Source: Methanomicrobiales archaeon (GTDB lineage Archaea > Halobacteriota > Methanomicrobia > Methanomicrobiales > Methanospirillaceae). Taken from it: a DNA stretch of 64,000 bases. The notes beneath the pieces are model-generated. The model searched no databases and was not told the DNA's origin. It worked only from the letters and a program-made list of their open reading frames with translations. This document shows positions 48,971-57,460 of this stretch, one piece after another. Within the stretch, counting starts at the first letter, position 1; the number at the start of each line of letters is the position of its first letter. The translations under genes were made by a program, and so were the position numbers. The DNA lies in the NCBI GenBank assembly GCA_026394715.1, contig JAPKXR010000230.1:1-64000 (forward strand), in the 5' to 3' direction.

Positions 48971-50143
48971 ATGAGGTTACATTATACTTTTTTTGCCGTA
49001 ATTATTCTGCTGCTTCTCTTGTTGGTATCCGGGATTGTAGCTGCAGAATCTCCGGGGCCTGCCCCATCCGGTACAACCGGGAGTGCCATGAATATCTCGG
49101 ACCTCCTCTCATCAGAACCCGCTGGTCACGTGGTTGTTTATTTCTTTTACCGGCAGACCTGTGGTGAGTGCCAGAAGGCCCTTGTATTCATGGAAGGGTT
49201 TAGGGAACGCCACCCTGATGTGATTATCCGCTCGTATGACCTCCTTGACAATGCATCAAACCAGCGGTTGTTCCAGCAATTTAACAAGCGTTACAATGTC
49301 CCTTTTTCACCAGTGCCCGCCGTATTCGTAGGAGTATGGGAACTGACGGACATTGAGAACATCGAGTTGCATTTGGATGATATTGTTGTACAGGTCGCAC
49401 AGAACCCGAACTCTACGGTTCCCATGCCAACGGAGATTATCCCGTCTCTTGAAATATCCGGTACCACTCAGCTTACGATACCCCTGGTCATTGTAGCCGG
49501 TCTGGTGGACGGAATTAATCCCTGTGCTTTTGCTGTACTGGTCTTTCTTCTTGTATCGATCATGTCGATCGGTTCAAAAAGGAGGATTTTACAAGTCGGG
49601 CTGGTCTATATCGGGGCAATTTTCATTTTTTATTTCCTGTCTGGCCTCGGTCTTTTCGCCCTTGTACAGGTATCCGGATTTTCCAGCGTATTTGCACTTA
49701 TTGCTGCGACCGTTGCATTCGTTACCGGGGCCATCATGATAAAAGATGCCCTGTATGGCGGTACAGGGGGCTGGCTGGTCATTCCTGAGTCAAAAAAGGA
49801 CGCAATCACCCGGTACGTGAAGGAGGCGACGCTTCCAGCTACGTTTATCCTTGGTATCCTTGTCGGGATGTTCGAGCTTCCCTGTACCGGTGGAATCTAC
49901 CTCGCAATTATCTCCCTGATATCGCAGAAGATGACGGTAATGGAGGGGTTACCACTTCTGGTGCTCTATAATATTCTCTTTGTCGCCCCGCTGATTATTA
50001 TCCTTGCAATTGTTTACTTCGGACTGCCACCGGAGCGGCTTGAGGCCTGGCGCACAGAAAACCGGGTAATCGTCAGGCTTGCCATGGGGTGCCTTATGAT
50101 CGCCATCGGCATTGTTGTGCTGGCCACGGTGTTTTTCAAATAA
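48971..50143 (+). CDS. Thioredoxin-like / CcdA (DsbD-type) fusion membrane protein
   Basis: 390 residues. Signal or anchor segment (about 5-24), an extracytoplasmic thioredoxin-like domain with C64-x-x-C67 (TCGEC) and cis-proline region PVPAVFVG, then a CcdA-like membrane domain of six helices (about 165-388) with cysteines in INPCAFA and ELPCTGG. It would pass electrons from the cytoplasm through the membrane to an external thiol partner. Joining both modules in one chain with the thioredoxin first differs from bacterial DsbD order. Stand-alone. Confidence 0.82.
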   Translation: MRLHYTFFAVIILLLLLLVSGIVAAESPGPAPSGTTGSAMNISDLLSSEPAGHVVVYFFYRQTCGECQKALVFMEGFRERHPDVIIRSYDLLDNASNQRLFQQFNKRYNVPFSPVPAVFVGVWELTDIENIELHLDDIVVQVAQNPNSTVPMPTEIIPSLEISGTTQLTIPLVIVAGLVDGINPCAFAVLVFLLVSIMSIGSKRRILQVGLVYIGAIFIFYFLSGLGLFALVQVSGFSSVFALIAATVAFVTGAIMIKDALYGGTGGWLVIPESKKDAITRYVKEATLPATFILGILVGMFELPCTGGIYLAIISLISQKMTVMEGLPLLVLYNILFVAPLIIILAIVYFGLPPERLEAWRTENRVIVRLAMGCLMIAIGIVVLATVFFK

Positions 50144-50187
50144 TAAAAAATCTGTGGTCCTCCCTCACCCCTGTAAGCCAATCGTAT

Positions 50188-50472
50188 TCAGGGGAGGTTA
50201 CCGTCACCCGAACATCCACGCTGCCATTCTTCGCTCATTTCTATCAGGATTGATATTATTCTCTGGACTTGGACGGGGTTGATTTTGTGCTCAACTGCAT
50301 AATCAAACGAGGACTGAAGGACTGCCTTTACCCGTTCCTCGTCATGGACCGGGATGCCCCCGGTGAATTTTACCCGTGCAATTTTTCCGGCTACTGCCTG
50401 GCGTTTTGCGATCAGCCGGATTATCTCCCGGTCAATCCTGTTGATCTCTTCTCTGAGTGACTCGATCGGCAT
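50188..50472 (-). CDS. Chorismate mutase, AroQ type
   Basis: 94 residues, all-helical. Converts chorismate to prephenate for phenylalanine and tyrosine. The AroQ signature is plain: LREEINRIDREIIRLIAKRQAVAGKIARVK (helix 1 with the active arginine) and IPVHDEERVKAVLQ (helix 2). No fused dehydratase or dehydrogenase. The last residues carry a cysteine and glycines. Stands alone, convergent with the thioredoxin-CcdA gene. Confidence 0.88.
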   Translation of the reverse strand: MPIESLREEINRIDREIIRLIAKRQAVAGKIARVKFTGGIPVHDEERVKAVLQSSFDYAVEHKINPVQVQRIISILIEMSEEWQRGCSGDGNLP

Positions 50473-50676
50473 AGTACCTACTTGCAGCAGTTCTATGGTT
50501 TAAATGTGTGCCCCTGCGGGCACCGGGCAGGTACCAGTGACCCAGGGTGCTCCTGCTTCCTAGTTAACCCTCCTGGAACAAACCCTGTTATTTCCGTTCG
50601 CATACGGGAAGAAAATGTGTAATGGGCCATACGAAGCAAATAAGCCCCGGGAAATACCATCAGTACACGACAATTT

Positions 50677-51312
50677 ATGCTCGAACGGATAACGAAACGG
50701 GAGCGCTTTGATCTTTTCATTGCGTGGCTTGGGATCACAATTGCATTCACTCTCGCGATCGTCCTCTCAAATTTCAATGGAAAACTGGAGCCTCTATTCT
50801 TCCTTTACATATTCGGGATATCCTGCCTGACAGTGGGTATCGGTTTTGTCCTTCATGAAATGGCCCACAAATTTACTGCCATGAAGTACGGTTACTATGC
50901 AGAATTCCGTAAAGATAATGTCATGCTCCTGATGTCAGTAGTACTGGCGGCACTGGTCCACATCGTATTTGCAGCCCCCGGCGCCACGGTCATTTATGGG
51001 GGCGGTTTATCGAAGGAGCAGAACGGTAAAATATCTGCAGTCGGTCCGGCCACGAACCTCGTGCTCTGTCTCCCGTTCGGGATCATGGTCATTATGACAC
51101 CCTTCATTGCAGGATGGGGTCCTGTTATCGGCTTTATCGGGATGATGGGGCTCCAGATCAATGCAATGATCGCCGCATTTAACCTCCTCCCTATCAGTGT
51201 CCTTGATGGAAAGAAAGTCCTCGAATGGAATCCTGGGATATTTCTGGTTATGATTGCCGTCTCCTTCGCGGTGCTGTTCGTTGCACTCACCATGGTACCA
51301 TCTTACATCTGA
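50677..51312 (+). CDS. Site-2-protease-like M50 membrane metallopeptidase
   Basis: 211 residues, about six membrane segments. The zinc motif is HEMAH at residues 60-64 (H60, E61, H64), and the third ligand is the aspartate in SVLDGKKV near residue 178. No PDZ or CBS domain is attached, so it is the minimal form. The substrate is unknown. The ATG has no ribosome site and may be leaderless. It lies just upstream of the cobalt transporter but after a gap of 180 bases. Confidence 0.82.
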   Translation: MLERITKRERFDLFIAWLGITIAFTLAIVLSNFNGKLEPLFFLYIFGISCLTVGIGFVLHEMAHKFTAMKYGYYAEFRKDNVMLLMSVVLAALVHIVFAAPGATVIYGGGLSKEQNGKISAVGPATNLVLCLPFGIMVIMTPFIAGWGPVIGFIGMMGLQINAMIAAFNLLPISVLDGKKVLEWNPGIFLVMIAVSFAVLFVALTMVPSYI

Positions 51313-51491
51313 CCAATTTTTCCGAAATCTAAAATTCCTGATTGTTGTCTTCTGCAGATATTTTTTCCGAATAAGTCCACCGATATTTCGGGACATAACT
51401 GAGAAGTAAAAAAGCGAAATTGATAATTAGTACCAAATAATAAAGTAATATTGAGTTAAAGCAAATTAAATTGAATGGAGGTATTGAACAT

Positions 51492-52184
51492 ATGCATATT
51501 ATGGAAGGCTTCTTACCCTGGCAATGGTGTCTGGTTTGGTGGATTTTTGCCATCCCGTGCCTGGTTTACGGCGTGTACCTGTTGAAAAAAGTGCTGGATG
51601 CTGATCGCGAAGCGCTCCCGTTGCTTGGGGTTACTGGTGGATTTATTTTTATTCTCTCCTCCTTAAAACTCCCGTCCGTAACAGGTAGTTGTTCACACCC
51701 GACCGGCACCGGCCTCTCTGCGATTTGCTTTGGTCCGTGGATAACTTCTGTTGTGTGCGCGATCGTGCTGCTGTTCCAGGCCCTTTTTCTAGCACATGGC
51801 GGGTTGTCAGTTCTCGGGGCAAATATCGTCTCGATGGGGATAGTCGGTCCTCTTGCAGGATATGCCGTATACCGAGCCCTCCGTGAAACCAGGGTAAATA
51901 TGTTTCTTACGGTGTTCCTTGCCTGTGCGCTCGCTGATATGTTCACCTATTTTACCACGTCACTGGAACTGGCATTGGCATATCCGGCCCAGGTGGGCGG
52001 TGTCGGAAGTTCGTTCATCCTCTTTATGGGAATCTTCGCGGTTACCCAGGTACCACTTGCCATCGTTGAGGGTGTTGTTCTTGCGCTGGTGTTCAAATAC
52101 ATTGTCCAGCTAAAACCAGATATCCTTTTCCGGATGAACGTGTTCCCCGAAGCAAAAATTAACGCCGCAAGGAATGATACCTGA
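51492..52184 (+). CDS. cbiM: Cobalt ECF transporter substrate-binding subunit CbiM
   Basis: 230 residues, seven predicted membrane segments. The mature N-terminus MHIMEGFLP carries the His2 of the metal-binding site that defines CbiM; KLPSVTGSCSHPTGTG near residue 63 gives further ligands. The start is therefore ATG at 51492 with GGAGG about ten bases upstream, not the TTG at 51471. Cobalt import serves corrinoid synthesis, needed by the ACDS corrinoid protein and methyltransferases. First gene of cbiMNQO. The 180-base leader is AT-rich and shows no cobalamin riboswitch. Confidence 0.93.
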   Translation: MHIMEGFLPWQWCLVWWIFAIPCLVYGVYLLKKVLDADREALPLLGVTGGFIFILSSLKLPSVTGSCSHPTGTGLSAICFGPWITSVVCAIVLLFQALFLAHGGLSVLGANIVSMGIVGPLAGYAVYRALRETRVNMFLTVFLACALADMFTYFTTSLELALAYPAQVGGVGSSFILFMGIFAVTQVPLAIVEGVVLALVFKYIVQLKPDILFRMNVFPEAKINAARNDT

Positions 52185-52495
52185 TGGGATACAAATATAG
52201 GTTAGAGATCCTGGCAGTTGTTGCCGTCCTGATATTCTGTGCCTTGTTCCTCTATACGAGTTCTATAATGGGCAATGCAAAATATACCGGCTCTGACATG
52301 GTCGGTGCAGAAAAAATTGCGTGGCTGGCGGGGGTTCCGGCAGACGAAATTGTGCCATTAATTCCGCAATGGGTCCCCCCCAGTGGAGAGATTGAATCCG
52401 CGTTGTTCGCCCTTCAGGCGGCAATCGGCGGAATAATGGTTGGCCTGGTTTTTGGCTACTGGATTGGCCAGAAAAAGGGAACGAAAAGTACCTGA
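52184..52495 (+). CDS. cbiN: Cobalt transporter auxiliary subunit CbiN
   Basis: 103 residues: two membrane helices (about 8-28 and 78-98) around an extracytoplasmic loop with YTGSDMVGAEKIAWLAG and IPQWVPPSGEIESALFALQAAIGG, the CbiN hallmark. CbiN induces metal loading of CbiM. The ATG overlaps the cbiM TGA by one base (TGATG). Confidence 0.92.
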   Translation: MGYKYRLEILAVVAVLIFCALFLYTSSIMGNAKYTGSDMVGAEKIAWLAGVPADEIVPLIPQWVPPSGEIESALFALQAAIGGIMVGLVFGYWIGQKKGTKST

Positions 52496-52506
52496 ATTTT
52501 TTTGTC

Positions 52507-53295
52507 ATGTATGAAAAATTCCTGGAGGATATTGCCCAGGCGAATGGATTGCGGGAGGTCAATACCTACGTAAAACTCATGGCCGGGCTCGGGGCCATCA
52601 TCCTCTGCCTCCTCTCAACCAGTTTTATTGCTCCGCTCTTTATTGCGATCCTGCTTACAGGGGCAATTATTCTCCTTGCACAGGTAGATATGAGGACATA
52701 TGCAGAACTCTTTATCGTGCCGTTCTGGTTTGCAGCCATGAGTGTCATCGTGATCATTCTCCTGTCCGGGGGAAGCGAGGTATACTGGAGCTGGACCCCA
52801 TTTTCATGGCTCTCCATTTCCATATCGGTTGAAAGTCTGAACGAGGGTATATTTGTATTCTGCAGGGTGATCGGGGGAATGGCGGCACTGATATTCATTG
52901 CTCTCACGACACCCATGACCGATCTCTTCATCGTAATGAGGCGGTGCCGGGTACCTGAAGTAGTACTCGACCTGGTGATGATGATCTACCGGGCCATCTT
53001 TATGATTATGCACCTGCTTGTGCTGACATACCAGGCCCAGGTAATGCGCCTTGGGTATTCCTCCTTCCGTGAATCGATTGAGTCCTTTGCAACCCTGTGC
53101 GGTTCAGTATTTATCGCCAGCTGGGATGCAGGGGAAGACCTGGTCCGTGCCATGGATGCACGTTGTTATGCGGGAAAATTTGCCATGTTTGGAGAAACCG
53201 GTCCGGTGAATAGTTATTCCCTGGTGGCAGTGGGATTATTTCTCCTGACCTCGTCAGTGATTGTGGTTATTACACGAGATATTGTCGTGATTTAG
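52507..53295 (+). CDS. cbiQ: Cobalt ECF transporter T component CbiQ
   Basis: 262 residues. Transmembrane coupling protein linking CbiM to the ATPase. Five membrane segments and the cytoplasmic coupling motifs, here RAIFMIMHLL...QAQVMRLGYSS and DLVRAMDARCYAGKF (the second ARG-like helix reads MDAR). Starts 12 bases after cbiN, no clear ribosome site. The gene order cbiM-N-Q-O is canonical. Confidence 0.92.
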   Translation: MYEKFLEDIAQANGLREVNTYVKLMAGLGAIILCLLSTSFIAPLFIAILLTGAIILLAQVDMRTYAELFIVPFWFAAMSVIVIILLSGGSEVYWSWTPFSWLSISISVESLNEGIFVFCRVIGGMAALIFIALTTPMTDLFIVMRRCRVPEVVLDLVMMIYRAIFMIMHLLVLTYQAQVMRLGYSSFRESIESFATLCGSVFIASWDAGEDLVRAMDARCYAGKFAMFGETGPVNSYSLVAVGLFLLTSSVIVVITRDIVVI

Positions 53296-53306
53296 GGTTT
53301 TGTTCT

Positions 53307-54473
53307 ATGAGCCGCATTATTCTTGAAGCAAGGGAGATCCGGTACCGCTATCCGCGGGGCATGGAAGCAATCCAGGGCATCAGTTTTCATATACGTAAAG
53401 GGGAAAAAATTGCCCTGGTCGGACCCAATGGTGCCGGAAAATCAACGCTTATGCTGATGTTCAATGGAATGATACGCCCTGACTCAGGGGCTATCCTTTT
53501 TGATAACGTGCCCGTCAGCTATGATAAGGGGTCGCTCCGGAAATTACGTAAACGAGTTGGATTCGTCCTTCAGAACCCGGATCGGCAGATCATTGCACCA
53601 ACCGTGTACCAGGATGTGGCATTCGGTCCTGTCAACCTGGGTTACAGCGAAAGCGAGATAAAAACGGCAGTAACGGAGGCACTCCGGTATGTGGGACTCG
53701 AGGGGTTCGAACGCCGCCCACCCCATCTCCTTTCCGGTGGTGAGAAAAAACGTGTGGCAATTGCGGGGGTGCTTGCGATGGACCCTGATCTCCTCGTATT
53801 TGATGAGCCTACCAGTGGTCTTGACCCTTCAGGATCAGAGGATATCATGGAACTCCTTGATGAACTCAATCTCCAGGGAAAGACCATTATCATATCAACC
53901 CATGACATTGAACTCGCTTACCCGTGGGCTGACCGTGCCATCCTCCTGTTAGAGGGTAAAATTCTCCAGGAAGCTATTCCGGATGTCGCATTTGGCAGGC
54001 CCGAATACGTGAGGCAGGCACACCTTTCGATGCCGATCCTGCTTGACATCTATTTTGAGCTCAAAAAACGGGGCTATATGCTGCCTGAAAGAAAACCGAG
54101 GACCGTGCTTGACATGCTGCAGGTAATTGACGTTGCGTTCGAGAAAACTCCCTGCTGTCATGCGTTTCCCGGGACCATCAGCGTGTTTGATGTCGATTCC
54201 TCACCACATGATTCATTACCCGGGTGGCTGGCATCCCACCCGGATTCGTCAATCGGTGCGATGGGGACGCGTGCGAAACAGCACGCGGCTGATACTCAGA
54301 TCACTCTTGATTTTACCTACGGCGTGATTGACAAATGTATTTTGCGGGCAATTATTGGAGAGTCCTCGTTGATCCTGACGAGTACAGGGATGGTCCGCCG
54401 GGTTGAGCAACGGGTACTTGAATTTGATACCATCAGCGGTATCAGTGTACCGGTCAGGTTAATAGGCCCGTGA
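53307..54473 (+). CDS. cbiO: Cobalt transporter ATPase CbiO with a C-terminal extension
   Basis: 388 residues. The first 275 are a full ECF ATPase: Walker A GPNGAGKST, Q-loop FVLQNPDRQ, signature LLSGGEKKRVAIAG, Walker B LLVFDEPTSGLD, switch STHD. Residues about 280-388 form an extra alpha/beta domain (CCHAFPGTISVFDVDS, GAMGTRAKQHA, VIDKCILRAIIGESSLILTSTGM) that I cannot assign. Usual CbiO length is about 270-280. The extra domain has two adjacent cysteines and a GTRAK motif and could sense metal or nucleotide; this is a guess. Last gene of the operon. Confidence 0.9.
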   Translation: MSRIILEAREIRYRYPRGMEAIQGISFHIRKGEKIALVGPNGAGKSTLMLMFNGMIRPDSGAILFDNVPVSYDKGSLRKLRKRVGFVLQNPDRQIIAPTVYQDVAFGPVNLGYSESEIKTAVTEALRYVGLEGFERRPPHLLSGGEKKRVAIAGVLAMDPDLLVFDEPTSGLDPSGSEDIMELLDELNLQGKTIIISTHDIELAYPWADRAILLLEGKILQEAIPDVAFGRPEYVRQAHLSMPILLDIYFELKKRGYMLPERKPRTVLDMLQVIDVAFEKTPCCHAFPGTISVFDVDSSPHDSLPGWLASHPDSSIGAMGTRAKQHAADTQITLDFTYGVIDKCILRAIIGESSLILTSTGMVRRVEQRVLEFDTISGISVPVRLIGP

Positions 54474-54522
54474 AAAGAACTGCGTGCGACAGGGAACCTA
54501 ATAAAAATCCCTCTTCCGGCAG

Positions 54523-55128
54523 TCAATATTTTCCGAGCGATCCGATAACCCTGGCTACGTCTTCCCCTTTTGCGAATGCCTCAGCTAATGCCGTTGGATG
54601 TCCCCTGATCCCCTTATAGGTGTCCATATCATTGGCGATGATATTGTCATAATATTCGATGCCAAGCGTGTTGAAAAAAGCCGTGATTGCAGGAAATGCT
54701 GCATCAAACACATGTTCCCACGGCAGACCGGCGGTTGAGATGAATATACCTTTATGGCGCCTGATCAGATCATCCGGGTAAAAACGGGTCTTTAAAATGA
54801 ATTTCTGAGCCCAGATATACTGGGCGCGGTCAATCAGCCCTTTCAATTCCGCCGTAATCCCCATGCTGTAAATTGGTGAGGCAATGCAAAGGCAGTCACA
54901 GGACATGACCCGTTCAATGATCACTTCGGCATCATCCTGGATGATACATTCTCCTGTTTTATGACATGCATTGCATCCCCGGCACGGTGTGTAATTCATA
55001 GACCGCAAAATAATCTTGTCCATCTCTGCACCAGCATTACGAGCACCGTCGAGAAAACTATCCAGCAGTGTCTCGGTATTTCCGTGCCGGTGGGGGCTGC
55101 CCGAGATCCCAAGGACAGTAACCGTCAT
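54523..55128 (-). CDS. Iron-sulfur flavoprotein (Isf)-family protein
   Basis: 201 residues. Flavodoxin fold with SGSPHRHGNTET and a complete compact cluster motif C49, C52, C55, C61 (CRGCNACHKTGEC). ASPIYSMGITAELKGLIDR forms the flavin pocket. Overlaps the stop of its sister gene at 55125 by four bases (ATGA), so the two are coupled and may form a heteromeric or sequential flavoprotein pair. Confidence 0.85.
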   Translation of the reverse strand: MTVTVLGISGSPHRHGNTETLLDSFLDGARNAGAEMDKIILRSMNYTPCRGCNACHKTGECIIQDDAEVIIERVMSCDCLCIASPIYSMGITAELKGLIDRAQYIWAQKFILKTRFYPDDLIRRHKGIFISTAGLPWEHVFDAAFPAITAFFNTLGIEYYDNIIANDMDTYKGIRGHPTALAEAFAKGEDVARVIGSLGKY

Positions 55129-55748
55129 GCACGCTCACTCTGGAGCCGGCTCCTGAGTTCGGTGATTACCCCGGGCCCGAGTTTTTCCACATCGGTTTTT
55201 GCTGTCGGATGGGACAGGATTGCGCCCTTTTCGTCAACTCCCCTGATGAGCAGGTACCTGATATCACGGTCAGCCACGTCAATCACATGAAAAAGGCATT
55301 TGACTGACATGATTGCCCCTTCAAACACGTGGTCCCATGTCTGGCCCGATGTCCCGAGATAAATGCCCATTCTTTTACCTTTGCGCTCCGGAGGGACGAT
55401 CGGGAGCTTCAGGACATATTTTCTTGACCGGAACACCTGTGCACGGTCAATTAAGGATTTTCCCTGGGCCGGTATCCCCATGCAGAAGATGGGAGATGCA
55501 AATACGATGATGTCAGCATCGATTATTTTATCATGAATACTATCCATTCCGTCTCTCTGGACACAATAGTTGAGCTTTTCGCAGGCATTGCAGCCCCGGC
55601 AGGGATTAACATCCGCATCAATCAGTACAACCTTTTCGATGGCCACATCGTGCTCATGACCCATTGACGCAAGCAGCCAGTCGAGGAGCGTCTCGGAATT
55701 CCCGCCCCTCCGCGGACTTGATGCAAATGCAAGGACCTTTATCGGCAT
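55125..55748 (-). CDS. Iron-sulfur flavoprotein (Isf)-family protein, sister copy
   Basis: 207 residues. ASSPRRGGNSET phosphate loop; cluster cysteines C50, C53, C56, C62 (CRGCNACEKLNYC). Same architecture as the downstream copy but clearly diverged, so an old duplication. First gene of the Isf pair; the peroxiredoxin gene lies 47 bases upstream on the same strand. Probable role in ferredoxin-linked reduction of oxidants or in thiol/disulfide metabolism. Confidence 0.85.
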   Translation of the reverse strand: MPIKVLAFASSPRRGGNSETLLDWLLASMGHEHDVAIEKVVLIDADVNPCRGCNACEKLNYCVQRDGMDSIHDKIIDADIIVFASPIFCMGIPAQGKSLIDRAQVFRSRKYVLKLPIVPPERKGKRMGIYLGTSGQTWDHVFEGAIMSVKCLFHVIDVADRDIRYLLIRGVDEKGAILSHPTAKTDVEKLGPGVITELRSRLQSERA

Positions 55749-55795
55749 GAATGAGCCTTTGGCGGCGTAGGATAAAAAAAGATTGTTGATGAGTT

Positions 55796-56443
55796 TTAGA
55801 CTGATTTAAAACAGAGGTACCAGTCTTTGCACTCGTAGCCTTCTGTCGGCCGCTTAGCCATTTCCGCCGCGGTCTTCGGGGGCGGGACTACGACTTTGTC
55901 GCCAGGCTGCCAGTTTGCAGGTGTTGACACCTTATGGTTATCTGTCATCTGGAGTGCCTTCACGAGCCTGATGATCTCCGGGATATACCTCCCGTTCTGC
56001 AATGGATAATAGATCATTGCCCTTGTGATCCCCTTATCATCGATAAAGAAGACACAGCGGACGGTCGCGGTGGTGCTCTGTCCCGCGTGGATCATACCAT
56101 AGCTCTTTGCAATATTCATCGATAGGTCAGCAATAATCGGGAACGGGATATCCACCCCCATCTTCTCTTTCACCGCATGCACCCATGCAAGGTGGGCAGA
56201 TACGCTGTCCACCGAAAGGCCGATGAGCTGCACATTCATTGCCTTGAGTTCTTCATAAACTGCTGCGAATGCCAGGAACTCGGTCGTACAGACCGGTGTG
56301 AAATCCGCAGGGTGTGAGAACATGACGACCCACTTCCCTTTCAGGTCAGAAAGGCGCAGCGGGCCCTGTGTAGTCTCGGCCGCAAAGTCAGGTGCAGGTT
56401 CACCAATTGACGGCATCCGGCCTGACCCCATCTCTCCACACAT
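55796..56443 (-). CDS. Peroxiredoxin, Prx6-like archaeal type
   Basis: 215 residues. Reduces H2O2 and organic peroxides. The peroxidatic cysteine is C52 in HPADFTPVCTTEF with T49 and the later arginine (TVRCVFF) completing the site. The C-terminal tail holds C205 and C211 (YECKDWYLC), as in the hexadecameric archaeal enzymes where they act in resolution. GGGGGG before the first ATG fits the chosen start. A six-residue CGEMGSG leader with an extra cysteine (C2) precedes the usual beginning (MPSIGEPAPDF). Confidence 0.93.
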   Translation of the reverse strand: MCGEMGSGRMPSIGEPAPDFAAETTQGPLRLSDLKGKWVVMFSHPADFTPVCTTEFLAFAAVYEELKAMNVQLIGLSVDSVSAHLAWVHAVKEKMGVDIPFPIIADLSMNIAKSYGMIHAGQSTTATVRCVFFIDDKGITRAMIYYPLQNGRYIPEIIRLVKALQMTDNHKVSTPANWQPGDKVVVPPPKTAAEMAKRPTEGYECKDWYLCFKSV

Positions 56444-56455
56444 GTTGTTTCCCCC

Positions 56456-56800
56456 TCACTTCTTCATTACTTCGTCAAGCTGGGCTTTTCCGTAGACATA
56501 TGCCGGCATCCCTGCGAGCAGGAATGCGACCCTGAGTGCCTCTTCTACCTCTTTCTTCGTAACGCCAAGACTTTCAGCGCCAATCAATTGCGCATGCACG
56601 GCGTGCTGGTCACGGAGTGATGCCGCAATCGCAATGGCGATCAACTTTTTTGTCTTTTTTGTGAGCGCCCCGTCGTCCCAGATATGACCCTCAAGTTTCA
56701 TTACCATATCAAACATTACGGGGTCTTTTTCAGTCAGTTCCCTGAAGAATTTCGGGACTTTTCCAATTTTCTTTTCAAGTTCATCCATATCTTTTGTCAT
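56456..56800 (-). CDS. AhpD/carboxymuconolactone decarboxylase-like protein without cysteines
   Basis: 114 residues, all-helical AhpD fold: IGKVPKFFREL opening, LTKKTKKLIAIAIAAS helix and the loop before GAESLGVTKKEVEEAL. In AhpD the loop carries CxxC and a histidine; here it reads LRDQHAVHAQL and the whole protein has no cysteine. It therefore cannot act as a thiol peroxidase partner, despite lying between a desulforedoxin and a peroxiredoxin. Start ATG 56800 with AGGGTGAAGGA upstream; GTG at 56809 would overlap the desulforedoxin stop. Confidence 0.78.
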   Translation of the reverse strand: MTKDMDELEKKIGKVPKFFRELTEKDPVMFDMVMKLEGHIWDDGALTKKTKKLIAIAIAASLRDQHAVHAQLIGAESLGVTKKEVEEALRVAFLLAGMPAYVYGKAQLDEVMKK

Positions 56801-56805
56801 TTCCT

Positions 56806-56934
56806 TCACCCTTCGATAAGTTTCATCGGTTCACCGCAACAGACGAGTTCTCCTCCGCCTAATGCCTTTATTACAACGACATTACCACAGATCTCACATT
56901 CGAAGATCTGCCCTTCTTTCGATACATTTACCAT
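56806..56934 (-). CDS. Desulforedoxin-like small iron protein
   Basis: 42 residues. Matches the N-terminal iron domain of desulfoferrodoxin as a free protein: FECEICGNVVVIKALGGG then CCGEPM, so four cysteines in CxxC and CC form to bind one iron. Likely an electron carrier or redox partner for peroxide or superoxide removal. Its stop overlaps the possible GTG of the AhpD-like gene and lies 5 bases before that gene's ATG, so they share a message. A superoxide reductase catalytic domain is absent. Confidence 0.85.
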   Translation of the reverse strand: MVNVSKEGQIFECEICGNVVVIKALGGGELVCCGEPMKLIEG

Positions 56935-57065
56935 CGTGCTCAATTCTCCGGAATGGTCTGGTAAGGCAGATTGCCTTTCCGGTCATGAAAAAGATCTGAA
57001 TTGTGATCTCTCCACTACCGGTGTTCTGATCTCTTTTGCAGGGCCAAAATAAAGAAAAAATCGTA

Positions 57066-57305
57066 TTACTGGTTGCTCTGGCCACGCTTTGGTGGGTTCT
57101 TCGCATCCTCCGGAGTTTTTACATCCGGCCTGATGTGATGCATCGGTAAACACTGGTACTCTTCACATGAGCATGCGGGACACTTGCGGAGGTCCTGTTC
57201 ACTCTTGTCAAGTTCTAATTCCTTCCCGCAATCAAGGCATACATATTTCCCAGGGCCGACCTTTGAGCCGGCTTTATACTGCTTGTTTTCGGTCAAATCT
57301 ATCAC
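57066..57305 (-). CDS. Zinc-ribbon/rubredoxin-like small protein
   Basis: 79 residues. One metal-binding ribbon: YVCLDCGKEL and KCPACSCEEY (CxxC...CxxC), with KVGPGKY before it, as in small zinc-ribbon proteins often found with rubrerythrin-like genes. The C-terminal tail is proline- and lysine-rich. GTG start. Could bind zinc or iron; cannot be decided from sequence. Upstream of the desulforedoxin by about 130 bases, same strand. Confidence 0.7.
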   Translation of the reverse strand: MIDLTENKQYKAGSKVGPGKYVCLDCGKELELDKSEQDLRKCPACSCEEYQCLPMHHIRPDVKTPEDAKNPPKRGQSNQ

Positions 57306-57460
57306 CTATTTTTGTAATAGGTGCAGGAGATTATTTATTAGTTGTGTTTGTTCTCTTAAATTGCCAGCATTAGATCGGAATTCTTAATTTTTCTAGAAAA
57401 CAGGACCGGCCCCCAGCGACACAAAAGGTATATCGCACCATTCATGGATACTCTCCTATC

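Noticed and set aside
51313-51491. Cobalamin riboswitch before cbiM
   Set aside because: The leader is AT-rich and short of the conserved B12-box; archaea rarely use this riboswitch.
56806-56934. Full superoxide reductase (desulfoferrodoxin)
   Set aside because: Only the four-cysteine desulforedoxin unit is present; the histidine-rich catalytic domain is absent.
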